A program made the translations under genes and the position numbers. The notes beneath the pieces are model-generated. The model saw nothing but the letters and a program-made list of their open reading frames with translations, had not been told where the DNA came from and did not search any database. DNA of 37,501 bases, taken from positions 1 to 37,501 of the forward strand of contig JAMPIG010000029.1 in the NCBI GenBank assembly GCA_023662875.1. Direction: 5' to 3'. Below are positions 1 through 6,859 of the stretch, one piece after another; the first letter of the stretch is position 1, and every line of letters starts with the position of its first letter. The stretch comes from Roseburia sp. (lineage in GTDB: Bacteria; Bacillota; Clostridia; Lachnospirales; Lachnospiraceae).

Positions 1-275
1 ATTTACAGTTTGTGTGGAATGAGAAGAAAGGAAGGGAAGAGGCGGATATGTGTTACGCATTGGATCAGATTATGAAAAGCGAAAGGAAGCAGGGCGTAAA
101 AGAAGGGAAACTGGAAGGAAGGCAGGAAGGGATCAAACAGGGAGTGCAGCAGGGAAGGCAGCAAATCAGCAAATTATTTGAGCGACTTCTCGCAGACGGA
201 AGGCTGAAGGAGCTATCAAGAGCGGCCACAGACGAGCGGTTTCAGAGAAAACTGTTGAAGGAATACGGTATTTAG
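1..275 (+). CDS. Rpn/PD-(D/E)XK transposase-type protein, C-terminal part
   Basis: This is the 3' end of a gene that begins left of the window. The frame is open from base 3 (L-Q-F-V-W-N-E-K-K...) to the TAG at 273-275, so the GTG at 12 is not a convincing start. The visible tail holds an M-C-Y-A-L-D-Q-I-M segment, then an EG/QG-rich helix (VKEGKLEGRQEGIKQG), then a short Leu-rich end. That is the usual C-terminal architecture of the Rpn family of recombination-promoting nucleases and related PD-(D/E)XK transposase proteins of Clostridia, which are about 300 residues long. The catalytic domain lies outside the window, so activity cannot be judged. It converges on the deaminase remnant at 561-2139. 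Family call is fairly firm; function is inference. Confidence 0.6.
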   Translation, partial: LQFVWNEKKGREEADMCYALDQIMKSERKQGVKEGKLEGRQEGIKQGVQQGRQQISKLFERLLADGRLKELSRAATDERFQRKLLKEYGI

Positions 276-416
276 TACAATATCGCCGGACAGGGGAGTG
301 TCAGGGATGATCTGCACGGTTTGTCGGATCCGGATGTTGTTCGGGCGCAGATGGCATCACTGGGAGTATTTGCCATCGTGGAAAGCTTACTCAGCACTCC
401 TCTATTCAGAAGATAA
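276..416 (+). other. In-frame coding-like stretch after the Rpn stop
   Basis: Directly after the TAG of the Rpn-like gene, the same frame stays open for 46 codons to a TAA at 414-416. It reads as plausible protein (for example DDLHGLSDPDVVRAQMASLG and VFAIVESLLSTPLFRR). There is no ATG and no ribosome binding site of its own. It could be a decayed extension of the upstream gene or a remnant of another gene. The following 417-560 is AT-richer and I see nothing in it. Low certainty. Confidence 0.25.
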
Positions 417-560
417 CCGGACAATAATCTCCTGCTCCTGCATTGTAAATCTGTCTACGAAACATATCATTGTATACAAATCTCTCTTTTTCGAAACCGA
501 ACGCTCCTAACCGGAAACAGATGCCCTAATATATCATATAAAGTAATTTTCTCCAATATG

Positions 561-2139
561 CTATCCCTTCGTCTCCCCCTCTCGCAGCTCACGCTCCCAA
601 AAGCTCTGCATATTTCCCATTATACGAATATTATCAATCCACTGATAAATTCTCTGTCTCTCGAACATCAGCGTTCCTTTTTCATCCCTGACCTTCTCCA
701 TAGCACAGGCCATCAGCGCATATTCATTCTCCAGGGAGGTATGAAAAACTCCCTTGTCATCCGTATTGATCGAAATGTAGATCTGCGGGCAGTCTTTCAT
801 CTGGTCTGTATCCCACGTCAGATCCTTATTATACAACCGGACAATGGGATGCTCCGTATAATCTTCGATCGTACTGATCGCATAGTTTGAAGATGGATTT
901 GCCTCTATCCCGATCCCCTTGGTGGCGAAATCTTTTTGCATGGCCTTCTGAACAGCGGCTACTCCTTCTACAAAGATAAGCGGAATGTACTTTTGTATAC
1001 TCTTTTTGCCGTTATTTCTCACATTCCAGTCATAATGATACAAATAGTATAAGTACCCGATCTCGTCATGGCGGCTACGGTGATTTTCCGGGAACCTTCT
1101 GTTGATAAGCCATTCCCTTTCATAAAAGATTTCATCCCCGTCAAAATACCCATCGCAATAAAGGCCTGGCTCATCCCCCCGCAGCTTCCAGGCTTCATAA
1201 TAAGAATGAATCGTCCACGATATCCAGGAAATCCTCTCCGACATGGTAAGTCATTTTTAGCTGCGGCACCTTCTGAATGCCGGGTATGTCTTCCACAATG
1301 TGCCCTGAGAGAAAACGAAAAATCGGAGCAAATACCTCCGGCCTGCAGCCGATCTCCTGCGCGCAGGCGTCTATTCCCAAAATTTTTGACGCGATCTCGC
1401 GATAATTTTCTCTGAGAAGAAACAGCGTATTGGCCTGAACCTCCAGTTCCCGTCTCTTTTTATAATGCCTGCAATAGCGGCCGTCGAAGTCTTGCTCATC
1501 CTCCAGCGCTTCTCTGCTTTTATGGAAATGAATCACATAGTAATAGTCAACATTCGGAAAGGAATGTTTCCTGTCTTGAATTACATTATCCGTTCTTTTC
1601 AGCCATAAAGCGCTGTCATGCACATTCTCTCCCGGGGAAACTCTTATTTCCAGCGAGCGCAGATTCCCGCTCTCCGCGCTTCCATACACCGCCGTCTCAA
1701 TCATTTTGTCATGATTCGGATAGATTTTTTTGCGCTTATCGTATCGGGAAAAATTTTCAAATCCAACCGCATTATTCAGCTGGATAATTTTCCTTCTGAC
1801 GCTCTGCTTTATAACAAGATAGGCATAAAACCACTGGTAATATTTCCCGCAAAGCTTACGCTCCCTGCGGTCTGACAGCTCGTCGCAAAGCACCCTGTAC
1901 AGGAACCATCTTTCCCCCGCCGCCCAGTTGTGCGCTCTATCGCCGATACTCCCCGCTTCCGGAAGCGCATAGTCCATGATATCCTCTTTATCGGTTGGCA
2001 TTTTGCGGTTTCGAAGCTGATCAATCGCATCCCTGATATCAAGGCTGTAATCCCTGATATCGTCTTTTCCGGTTAACAGCCTGTCTGCATCCCAGCAAAA
2101 AGCCGAAATTGCAGGATGAACAGACATATTCATTCGCAA
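561..2139 (-). pseudogene. Broken adenosine-deaminase-fold protein, RdrB (RADAR)-like
   Basis: Two overlapping minus-strand reading frames, 1195-2139 and 561-1244, join into one broken protein. The first part ends in YHVGEDFLDIVD, which matches the adenosine deaminase H-x-G-E metal/catalytic motif, and then hits a stop. The second part carries EANPSSNYAI and ISINTDDKGVF, matching the late E-x-x-P-x-S-N and catalytic T-D-D motifs of the fold. The frame changes between 1195 and 1244. The segment that should sit between the parts, including the R-I-G-H motif, seems deleted, and no early H-x-H metal motif is present, so the 5' end is probably lost too. An ATG at 2133 has AGAAGGGG 6 bases upstream, so a truncated product might still be translated. 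The large size and the YRxxxIQxN- and ACxxEIGCRPEVF-like stretches recall RdrB, the deaminase of the RADAR anti-phage system, rather than a housekeeping deaminase. The fold is fairly sure; the RADAR assignment is tentative. Confidence 0.55.
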
Positions 2140-2181
2140 TCCCCTTCTGTCCTGTTCCTCCCCAACCCCAGAACTCTCCTT

Positions 2182-2931
2182 CTACTCCGCCTCAGCCATC
2201 CCGCCGCCAACACCCGCGTCCTGCCCCGTCTCCGTCCGTTCGAATCCACCGTCAAGCGTTTGTCCCCTTCCTGCCTCTGCCCGTCCGAACCCTTCGCTAA
2301 GCTCCTGTCCCTTTCCGGCTTCCGTCTCCTTCATCGCCTCCGCCCCGTCCTTCTCGTCCTTCCAGAGAGACTTATGCTTCCTGTGCTTCTCGTCCATCTG
2401 GTGCATCATCTGAGCGCTCTTTGCGGCCTGATAAAGCTCTGGGCTGGCCTCCAGGAGCTTCTTCTCGTCCGTATAGGGGACGATATCTCCCCGGGAAATT
2501 CGCATGGCTACGGTCATGATCTTAATATACTCTGAAGTAGTCTCCTCCATAGCTTCCTTCTGCTGACGGGCTTCCTCGGAGTTTAACGCCGCCAGATACT
2601 GCTCCAGCCAGGCGTCGGAAGCCTTCTGAGCGGCCTCTTGCTTTTCCGCTTCCGTCCGGTCAGCAAGCTCCAGAACAGCTGCCTCCTGGTCGAATCCCGA
2701 GGAACCGACGGACTTATCCGAGCGCTGAGCTCCTACGGCCAAGCCAGGCCTGCCGGTCTGTGACGCTGCACCGCCCGGTTTTTCGGACAGGCTCGCCGTA
2801 TTACTCGTTTCCCCTGCCATATTTTCAGTCTGTCTAACCTGAGCGCCCTGCGAGGCAGACAATCTCCGCGCCTGCCTCCCGATCATCTGTCCATAAGCGT
2901 TATACGCTGCCTGTGTCCCCGTGATATTCAT
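2182..2931 (-). CDS. Unknown protein at end of flagellar operon
   Basis: A 249-residue protein starting at ATG 2931 with a clear GGAGG site. I do not recognise a named family. The N terminus (MNITGTQAAYNAYGQMIG) is followed by a long Ala/Gln/Ser/Glu-rich stretch, then a compact central segment (about residues 130-170) reading IKIMTVAMRISRGDIVPYTD and an EASPELYQAAKSA helix. The last 50 residues are Gly/Glu-rich and repetitive (GFGRAEAGRGQ, GFERTETGQ). There are no signal peptide or membrane segments. It lies 83 bp downstream of the FliT-like gene on the same strand, so it is probably co-transcribed with flagellar genes. The composition (disordered flanks, small folded centre) would suit a secreted or regulatory flagellar accessory protein, but that is inference. 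Confidence 0.6.
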   Translation of the reverse strand: MNITGTQAAYNAYGQMIGRQARRLSASQGAQVRQTENMAGETSNTASLSEKPGGAASQTGRPGLAVGAQRSDKSVGSSGFDQEAAVLELADRTEAEKQEAAQKASDAWLEQYLAALNSEEARQQKEAMEETTSEYIKIMTVAMRISRGDIVPYTDEKKLLEASPELYQAAKSAQMMHQMDEKHRKHKSLWKDEKDGAEAMKETEAGKGQELSEGFGRAEAGRGQTLDGGFERTETGQDAGVGGGMAEAE

Positions 2932-2956
2932 AAAAGCCCTCCTCCTTACAACAAGA

Positions 2957-2981
2957 CCCCGCCTGTCAAAAACAGGAGGGG
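2957..2981 (-). terminator. Stem-loop between FliT-like and unknown gene
   Basis: CCCC-G-CCTGT / ACAGG-A-GGGG forms a 9-bp stem with one mismatch around a 5-base loop. On the minus strand it is followed only by TCTTGTTGT, a weak U-tract, so it may attenuate rather than end transcription before the last gene of the cluster. Confidence 0.35.
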
Positions 2982-3014
2982 CCCTGATAAATCGCTTAGA
3001 TCACTCGAAAATGC

Positions 3015-3491
3015 TTACTGCTTGTTATCCATAAACTGCGGCTGCGCGGCATTCGCCTGACTCATGCTCCGATAATAGTCGAACACTGCCTTTGAGTTTT
3101 TGCGGCTCTGGCCGATGTTCATTTTCTGCTTGTGGAAATAATCCTCCACAAGCTTCTTATTGCGGGCTTCCTGGGCCTGGATGCTGACGCTCTCCTCCGT
3201 CACCCGGCTTACAAGCTCCTGCAGCCTGCGGATCTGCCCCGCGTACTTCTCCCGATTGTCCTTCAGCTCCTCCGCCACTTTCCCGTACAACGTCTCAAAG
3301 CCGTTGTCAAGAGCTGTAACCTCGTCGATCAGCGCGCCCTTTTCCTCGACATACTCGTCGAATCGCTCCAGCTTTACGTCATCCGAGCGGAACAGCTCCT
3401 CCTGGCGCTGATTATAGTCGCGTATCTTTGCCAGAACCTTCAGCTTTTTCTGCAGGCTGTCCTCCAGGACATTCAGATAATTCTCGGTCAT
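3015..3491 (-). CDS. FliT/FlgN-like flagellar chaperone
   Basis: A small, highly charged, mostly helical protein (about 158 residues from ATG 3491: MTENYLNVLEDSLQKKLKVL). A longer frame reaches a TTG at 3515, but the ATG at 3491 fits the family-like N terminus; GGAGG lies 13 bases and GAGG 4 bases upstream of it. Heptad-like patterns run through the middle (ELFRSDD, RFDEYVEEKGALIDEV, LYGKVAEELKDNREKYAGQ), as expected for export chaperones of the FliT/FlgN group that hold flagellar filament or cap proteins before secretion. It follows fliS directly, the usual place of fliT. Sequence conservation in this family is low, so the call rests on size, helicity and position. Confidence 0.6.
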   Translation of the reverse strand: MTENYLNVLEDSLQKKLKVLAKIRDYNQRQEELFRSDDVKLERFDEYVEEKGALIDEVTALDNGFETLYGKVAEELKDNREKYAGQIRRLQELVSRVTEESVSIQAQEARNKKLVEDYFHKQKMNIGQSRKNSKAVFDYYRSMSQANAAQPQFMDNKQ

Positions 3492-3525
3492 TTCGCCTCT
3501 CATTCCTCCGCGCAAGCGGTGTGCC

Positions 3526-3900
3526 TCACTGTTTGTTTTTCTGCATCACTTCACGCCAGGTGTCGCGCATGGAATGAAGGTGCTGGTTTACTTCCTCCAG
3601 GATCTCCTTATCCTTTTTGACGTTTGCTTCTACAAGCCTGCGGCTAAGGTAGGAATACACTCTGTCGAAATCCTGCGATACCGGATACTTCATATCCAGC
3701 GTCTGGCGGAAATAGTCAACAATCCGCTGCGTCCTGGTGATATTATTGTGCGCCTTCTCGATATCCTTCTGTTCTATCGCCTGGATGGCGATATTGCAGA
3801 ATTTAATCGCTCCGTCGTAGAGCATCAGCGTCAGCTCCGCCGGGGAAGCAGTCAGGATCTTACTGTTATTGTACTGTGTATATGCACCGGGTAACGCCAT
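3526..3900 (-). CDS. fliS: Flagellin chaperone FliS
   Basis: FliS binds the C terminus of unexported flagellin in the cytoplasm and prevents early polymerisation. The protein begins at ATG 3900 (MALPGAYTQYNNSKILTASP), 124 residues, close to the family norm. A longer open frame up to 4047 overlaps fliD and is not likely used. Family hallmarks are visible: the Y-x-x-x-x-I-x-T-A-S-P-x-E-L-T-L-M-L-Y-D-G-A N-terminal pattern, then four helices including a conserved R-(I/T)-x-x-x-x-Y(L)-x-R(R)-L-V-E-A-N segment. It lies 53 bp after fliD and just ahead of the FliT-like gene, the canonical fliD-fliS-fliT order. AGGCAGGA serves as ribosome site. Confidence 0.95.
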   Translation of the reverse strand: MALPGAYTQYNNSKILTASPAELTLMLYDGAIKFCNIAIQAIEQKDIEKAHNNITRTQRIVDYFRQTLDMKYPVSQDFDRVYSYLSRRLVEANVKKDKEILEEVNQHLHSMRDTWREVMQKNKQ

Positions 3901-3953
3901 CGCTGCATCCTGCCTTTCTAAAGGAATAACTCCTTTTATTCCAGAATATCCTT

Positions 3954-5516
3954 TTATTGCGAACCGCCCAACAGGCTTGTCACCGCGCTGGCGTTGCTCT
4001 GCATTTTCGCCATAGCCGTCTCCATCGCGGCAAACTTCGCATACCACTTATCCTCGTAATCAGCCAGCTTCGTCTCCAGATCCTTGATCTTGGTCTTGTA
4101 GTCGTCGTAATCGCTCTTCATCTTCTTGTCGTCATAGAAGCTGCCAAAGCTCCGGTAGCCCTCGACGGACTTGGAAGCCTCGTTCATATCGTCGTACAAA
4201 TTCTTACTGAGCTGTGTGAAGAAAGCTACAACGGTATCCGGATCCGAAGCGATCATGCTTTTCAGCTTATCCTCCTGTCCGGAGGTATTCTCATCGTCGG
4301 GGTCTCCGGCGATATGATACGCGTTTTTCTCGTTATCTTCCGCCAGGAAATAATTCAGGGTCTCGATACCGAAATTGGAAAGATACATGGTCTTTCCGTT
4401 TATCTCGATGCCCGACATCATATCCTTCTTCAGCGTGCTGCTGAGGCTGCTGATATTGCTGTCTCTGCGGAGCAGAGAATCCTTGACCTTCTGCTCGTAC
4501 TTCTCGATCTCCTTCTCGGACATAGCGTCCTTCTCCTCGTCCGTCAGAGGCTCATAACCCTTTGCGGAGTCGGCGTTGTACAGCTTATCCATCTCGTTGA
4601 TGATCTCGTTGTACTCCTTTAAGAAGCCCTTGATCATATCATAGATGCCGTCGGTATCCTGCTGGGTCGTAACGGTAACGTTCTCCGCCTCTTTCTGAGC
4701 CGTAAAGGTCAGTCCGTTGATCTCGAATACATTATTGTTGCTCTCGTACAAAGCGCCATTTAAAATGATCTGGGCGTTCTGGCCGTCTACGTAGGTCGCG
4801 TACTTCTGCGCCCTTTGTATCTCCTCATCGCTCGGATTCTCCGAAAGCTTCTCACCTACTTTGAGTCCAAGCGCCTCCAATGCGCCGTCATCACCCTCAA
4901 TCTTAAAGTTCCCGTCCGCTCCCGACTCCTTCGCGCTGATATAAAATCTCTGCTGCTTCGCGTCGAAGCTGGCGTTCAGACCCTGCTCCTTCAGCTGGGT
5001 CAGTACATCGGAAATCGTTGTGTTTGCAGTCAACTCGATGTTGGTTTCCTTGCCGCCCTGGGTCAGAGTAATCGTTTTGGAGACAGCATTGCCGTCTGCA
5101 TCGGTCCCAAATTCCATGAGGTCGCTCATCCTGGTCAGCGCGCTCAGCTCTTCCTCGCTGGCGCCTTCTCTCTTGGAAACCTTTCCGCCGGTAAAATAAG
5201 CCGTCTTAGCCAACTGGCGGATCGTCAGATCCTGCACGCCGTTCACCGCGCCCTCGCCGGTGATTACGCTGACAGCGCTGCTGTCGGAAACCTTTGTAGT
5301 CTTCTGGGTATAAGCGCTGGTAAAACGCAAATTGCCCACCCTGCTCTGCAGGCTCTTCAGCTTTTTATTCAGATCCTTCCAGATCTCCTGCTTCCATTCC
5401 AGCTTCGTCTGATCCTTCTTCGCGGTATCAACCTTTACCTGCTTTGCCTGTACGAGCTGTTGTACGATACTCTCCGTATCCATTCCGGACATCAGTCCGC
5501 TCAGTCTCATTGCCAT
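3954..5516 (-). CDS. fliD: Flagellar filament cap FliD
   Basis: FliD (HAP2) forms the cap at the filament tip that helps flagellin fold into place. The 520-residue frame starts at ATG 5516 with GGAGG 8 bases upstream. The N terminus MAMRLSGLMSGMDTESIVQQLVQA is the typical FliD start; the D0/D1 coiled coil follows (KQVKVDTAKKDQTKLEWKQE), then the variable middle with a NGVQDLTIRQLAKTA segment (VxxLAxxxxxxS FliD N-domain pattern) and the C-terminal coiled coil (KTKIKDLETKLADYEDKWYAKFAAMETAMAKMQSNASAVTSLLGGS). Length is within the family range. It lies 12 bp after flaG and ahead of fliS, so flaG-fliD-fliS form one transcription unit. Confidence 0.97.
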   Translation of the reverse strand: MAMRLSGLMSGMDTESIVQQLVQAKQVKVDTAKKDQTKLEWKQEIWKDLNKKLKSLQSRVGNLRFTSAYTQKTTKVSDSSAVSVITGEGAVNGVQDLTIRQLAKTAYFTGGKVSKREGASEEELSALTRMSDLMEFGTDADGNAVSKTITLTQGGKETNIELTANTTISDVLTQLKEQGLNASFDAKQQRFYISAKESGADGNFKIEGDDGALEALGLKVGEKLSENPSDEEIQRAQKYATYVDGQNAQIILNGALYESNNNVFEINGLTFTAQKEAENVTVTTQQDTDGIYDMIKGFLKEYNEIINEMDKLYNADSAKGYEPLTDEEKDAMSEKEIEKYEQKVKDSLLRRDSNISSLSSTLKKDMMSGIEINGKTMYLSNFGIETLNYFLAEDNEKNAYHIAGDPDDENTSGQEDKLKSMIASDPDTVVAFFTQLSKNLYDDMNEASKSVEGYRSFGSFYDDKKMKSDYDDYKTKIKDLETKLADYEDKWYAKFAAMETAMAKMQSNASAVTSLLGGSQ

Positions 5517-5528
5517 TTTTCAGTCCTC

Positions 5529-5966
5529 CTATCGCTTTTCGTCTACCAGAATACCGGCCATATCCCAGACTCTGGCGATCATATCCAGCGTCTTCTCGGG
5601 CGGAAGCTCCTTCAGGACTTCCTTGGTACTCTTGTCTACGATCTTAATCGTTACGCGGTTTGTTCCCTCGTGGATACCGAACACAGCCTCGGAATTTGCC
5701 ATGCTCTTGTTCAGCTGCTCCACAGCCTTCCGGATCTGCTCGTTGGTAGCCTGCTGATCCTTACCCTGCTGTTCCCCGTTGTCGGAACGGCCCTTTTCCT
5801 GTGCGTTCTCTACTACGTTTGTAGTGAGATCCACTTTTTCGGCCGCCGGTGCGGCGCTGTCCGCGCTGGCTTCAGGTTTCTCCACCTGCACCTGCGGCTG
5901 GGGTCTCTGTACTGCACTTCCCTGTGCCTGTACTGTCATCATGCTTGAAATCGGTTCGATTGTCAT
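5529..5966 (-). CDS. flaG: FlaG family flagellar protein
   Basis: FlaG is a small protein of unclear mechanism that in several bacteria limits filament length. I choose ATG 5966 (MTIEPISSMMTVQAQG) because GGAGG stands 8 bases upstream; an open frame to 6074 runs into the promoter region. The 145-residue protein has a disordered, Gln/Glu/Ala-rich N-terminal half and a conserved C-terminal FlaG domain with the pattern ...VFGIHEGTNRVTIKIVDKSTKEVLKELPPEKTLDMIARVWDMAGILVDEK (split here by family features: V-x-I-x-D-x-x-T-x-E-V-(I/L)-R/K-x-(I/L)-P-P-E). It is the first gene of the flaG-fliD-fliS unit and has its own sigma-D-like promoter. Confidence 0.9.
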   Translation of the reverse strand: MTIEPISSMMTVQAQGSAVQRPQPQVQVEKPEASADSAAPAAEKVDLTTNVVENAQEKGRSDNGEQQGKDQQATNEQIRKAVEQLNKSMANSEAVFGIHEGTNRVTIKIVDKSTKEVLKELPPEKTLDMIARVWDMAGILVDEKR

Positions 5967-6033
5967 TCTTCCCACCTCCGTGTGAAATCTGTCTCTATGC
6001 TTCTTTCCCCTTCCGGGTATGTATCTAACACAT

Positions 6034-6060
6034 TTATCGGAAAAAATACCGAAAAAATTA
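6034..6060 (-). promoter_or_regulatory. Candidate sigma-D (sigma-28) promoter for flaG
   Basis: On the minus strand TAAT (6060-6057), a 15-base spacer and TCCGATAA (6041-6034) differ by one base in the -35 box and two bases in the -10 box from the Bacillus/Clostridia sigma-D consensus TAAA-N15-GCCGATAT. It sits about 65 bp ahead of the flaG ATG and starts inside the U-tract of the csrA terminator. Confidence 0.55.
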
Positions 6061-6062
6061 AT

Positions 6063-6090
6063 AGGGAAGCACAAAATTTTATGCTTCCCT
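6063..6090 (-). terminator. Intrinsic terminator after csrA
   Basis: AGGGAAGCA / TGCTTCCCT makes a perfect 9-bp stem starting 5 bases after the csrA TAA, followed on the minus strand by a T-rich tract (ATTAATTTTTT). It probably ends the flgM-to-csrA transcript. Confidence 0.8.
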
Positions 6091-6095
6091 GCTTT

Positions 6096-6338
6096 TTAAG
6101 CCTCCTGCTTTTTTCCGCCCTGCTTCAGCAGGCTGCCCAGCGCCTCCATGCCCTCGATGCTGACCGCCTCCCGGTTCGCGTTCTGGATCTGCTCGTAAAC
6201 CTCCTTACGGTAGATCGGAACCTCCTTGGGCGCTGTGATACCGATCTTTACCTGATCGCCCTTTACCTCCAGGATCGTGACCTCCACGTTATTGTTGATC
6301 ACAATCGCCTCGTTCTTTTTCCTCGACAACGCCAGCAT
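6096..6338 (-). CDS. csrA: Carbon storage/flagellin translation regulator CsrA
   Basis: CsrA is a dimeric RNA-binding protein; in Firmicutes it blocks flagellin mRNA translation and is held in check by FliW. I start at ATG 6338 (MLALSRKKNEAIVINNNVEV), the family's standard start; the frame can be extended to a GTG at 6347 but the ribosome site (AAGGCGGG) then lies too close. The 80 residues carry the beta-strand core including VTILEVKGDQVKIGITAPKEVPIYRKEVYEQI, with the L-x-R and G-I-x-A-P-x-x-(I/V)-x-(I/V)-(Y/H)-R-x-E RNA-binding segments intact. The start codon lies just inside the fliW 3' end, with stop and start nearly touching, so the two proteins are translationally coupled. Confidence 0.97.
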   Translation of the reverse strand: MLALSRKKNEAIVINNNVEVTILEVKGDQVKIGITAPKEVPIYRKEVYEQIQNANREAVSIEGMEALGSLLKQGGKKQEA

Positions 6339-6339
6339 T

Positions 6340-6798
6340 CTACTCACCCGCCTTTCCGCTCTGCAGAATCTCGTAGATGGGGAATTTTACCGGATAAACT
6401 CCGCCCTCGATAATAACCTGGCAGGCCTTATGCTCCTCCACGTTGATGATAAAGGGTCCCTGCAGGTTGACGCTCATCTGGGTCAGATCGCCCGGGATCG
6501 TCACGGTCACCAGCACCAGAATATTGTCCGCCGTCACGTTCCCTGCCGTGAGAAGCAGCTCGTCGTTGACCTCCGGATCGTAGTCCGGCTTTACTACAAG
6601 GGGATCCATCACCGGCATGGCAAAGCCCGGCTCCTCCAGAGACTGTAAAAAACGGATGCCCACGTCGGTTCCCTTCTCCTCGTCATGAAGCAGGGCAAAA
6701 CGCTTCAGCTCCGGGAATCCGATGATCCCGTTCTCAAAGGTGATAATCTTCTCGTCCGCAACTTCAATTTCTCCGAAAATACGTGTGTTAATCTTCAT
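6340..6798 (-). CDS. fliW: Flagellar assembly factor FliW
   Basis: FliW binds flagellin and, when free, CsrA; it thereby links the level of unexported flagellin to CsrA-controlled translation. The 152-residue protein begins MKINTRIFGEIEVADEKIIT with AAGGGG as ribosome site. Typical FliW segments are visible: F-x-x-G-I-(I/P)-G-F-P-E-L-x-x-F near residue 23, FLQSLEEPGFAMPVMDP, and VLVTVTIPGDLTQMSVNLQGPFIIN in the C-terminal half. Length is normal. It sits between flgL and csrA, the standard flgL-fliW-csrA order in Clostridia. Confidence 0.97.
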   Translation of the reverse strand: MKINTRIFGEIEVADEKIITFENGIIGFPELKRFALLHDEEKGTDVGIRFLQSLEEPGFAMPVMDPLVVKPDYDPEVNDELLLTAGNVTADNILVLVTVTIPGDLTQMSVNLQGPFIINVEEHKACQVIIEGGVYPVKFPIYEILQSGKAGE

Positions 6799-6829
6799 TC
6801 TTATACCCCTTTGCGCATATTAATCAAAA

Positions 6830-6849
6830 TTTGAAAGTCTACTTTCAAA
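6830..6849 (-). terminator. AT-rich stem-loop between flgL and fliW
   Basis: TTTGAAAG / CTTTCAAA forms a perfect 8-bp stem with a 4-base loop, followed on the minus strand by TTTTGATT. Stability is low, so this is at most a weak attenuator or an RNA processing site between flgL and fliW. Confidence 0.3.
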
Positions 6850-6859
6850 CTGCCCGCTG

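Noticed and set aside
298-510. Plus-strand open frame of 70 codons
   Set aside because: No ribosome site and Cys/Trp-rich random composition; a different frame over the same bases looks more protein-like.
4815-5948. A 377-codon plus-strand open frame
   Set aside because: Antisense shadow of fliD and flaG; both minus-strand genes have clear family motifs and ribosome sites.
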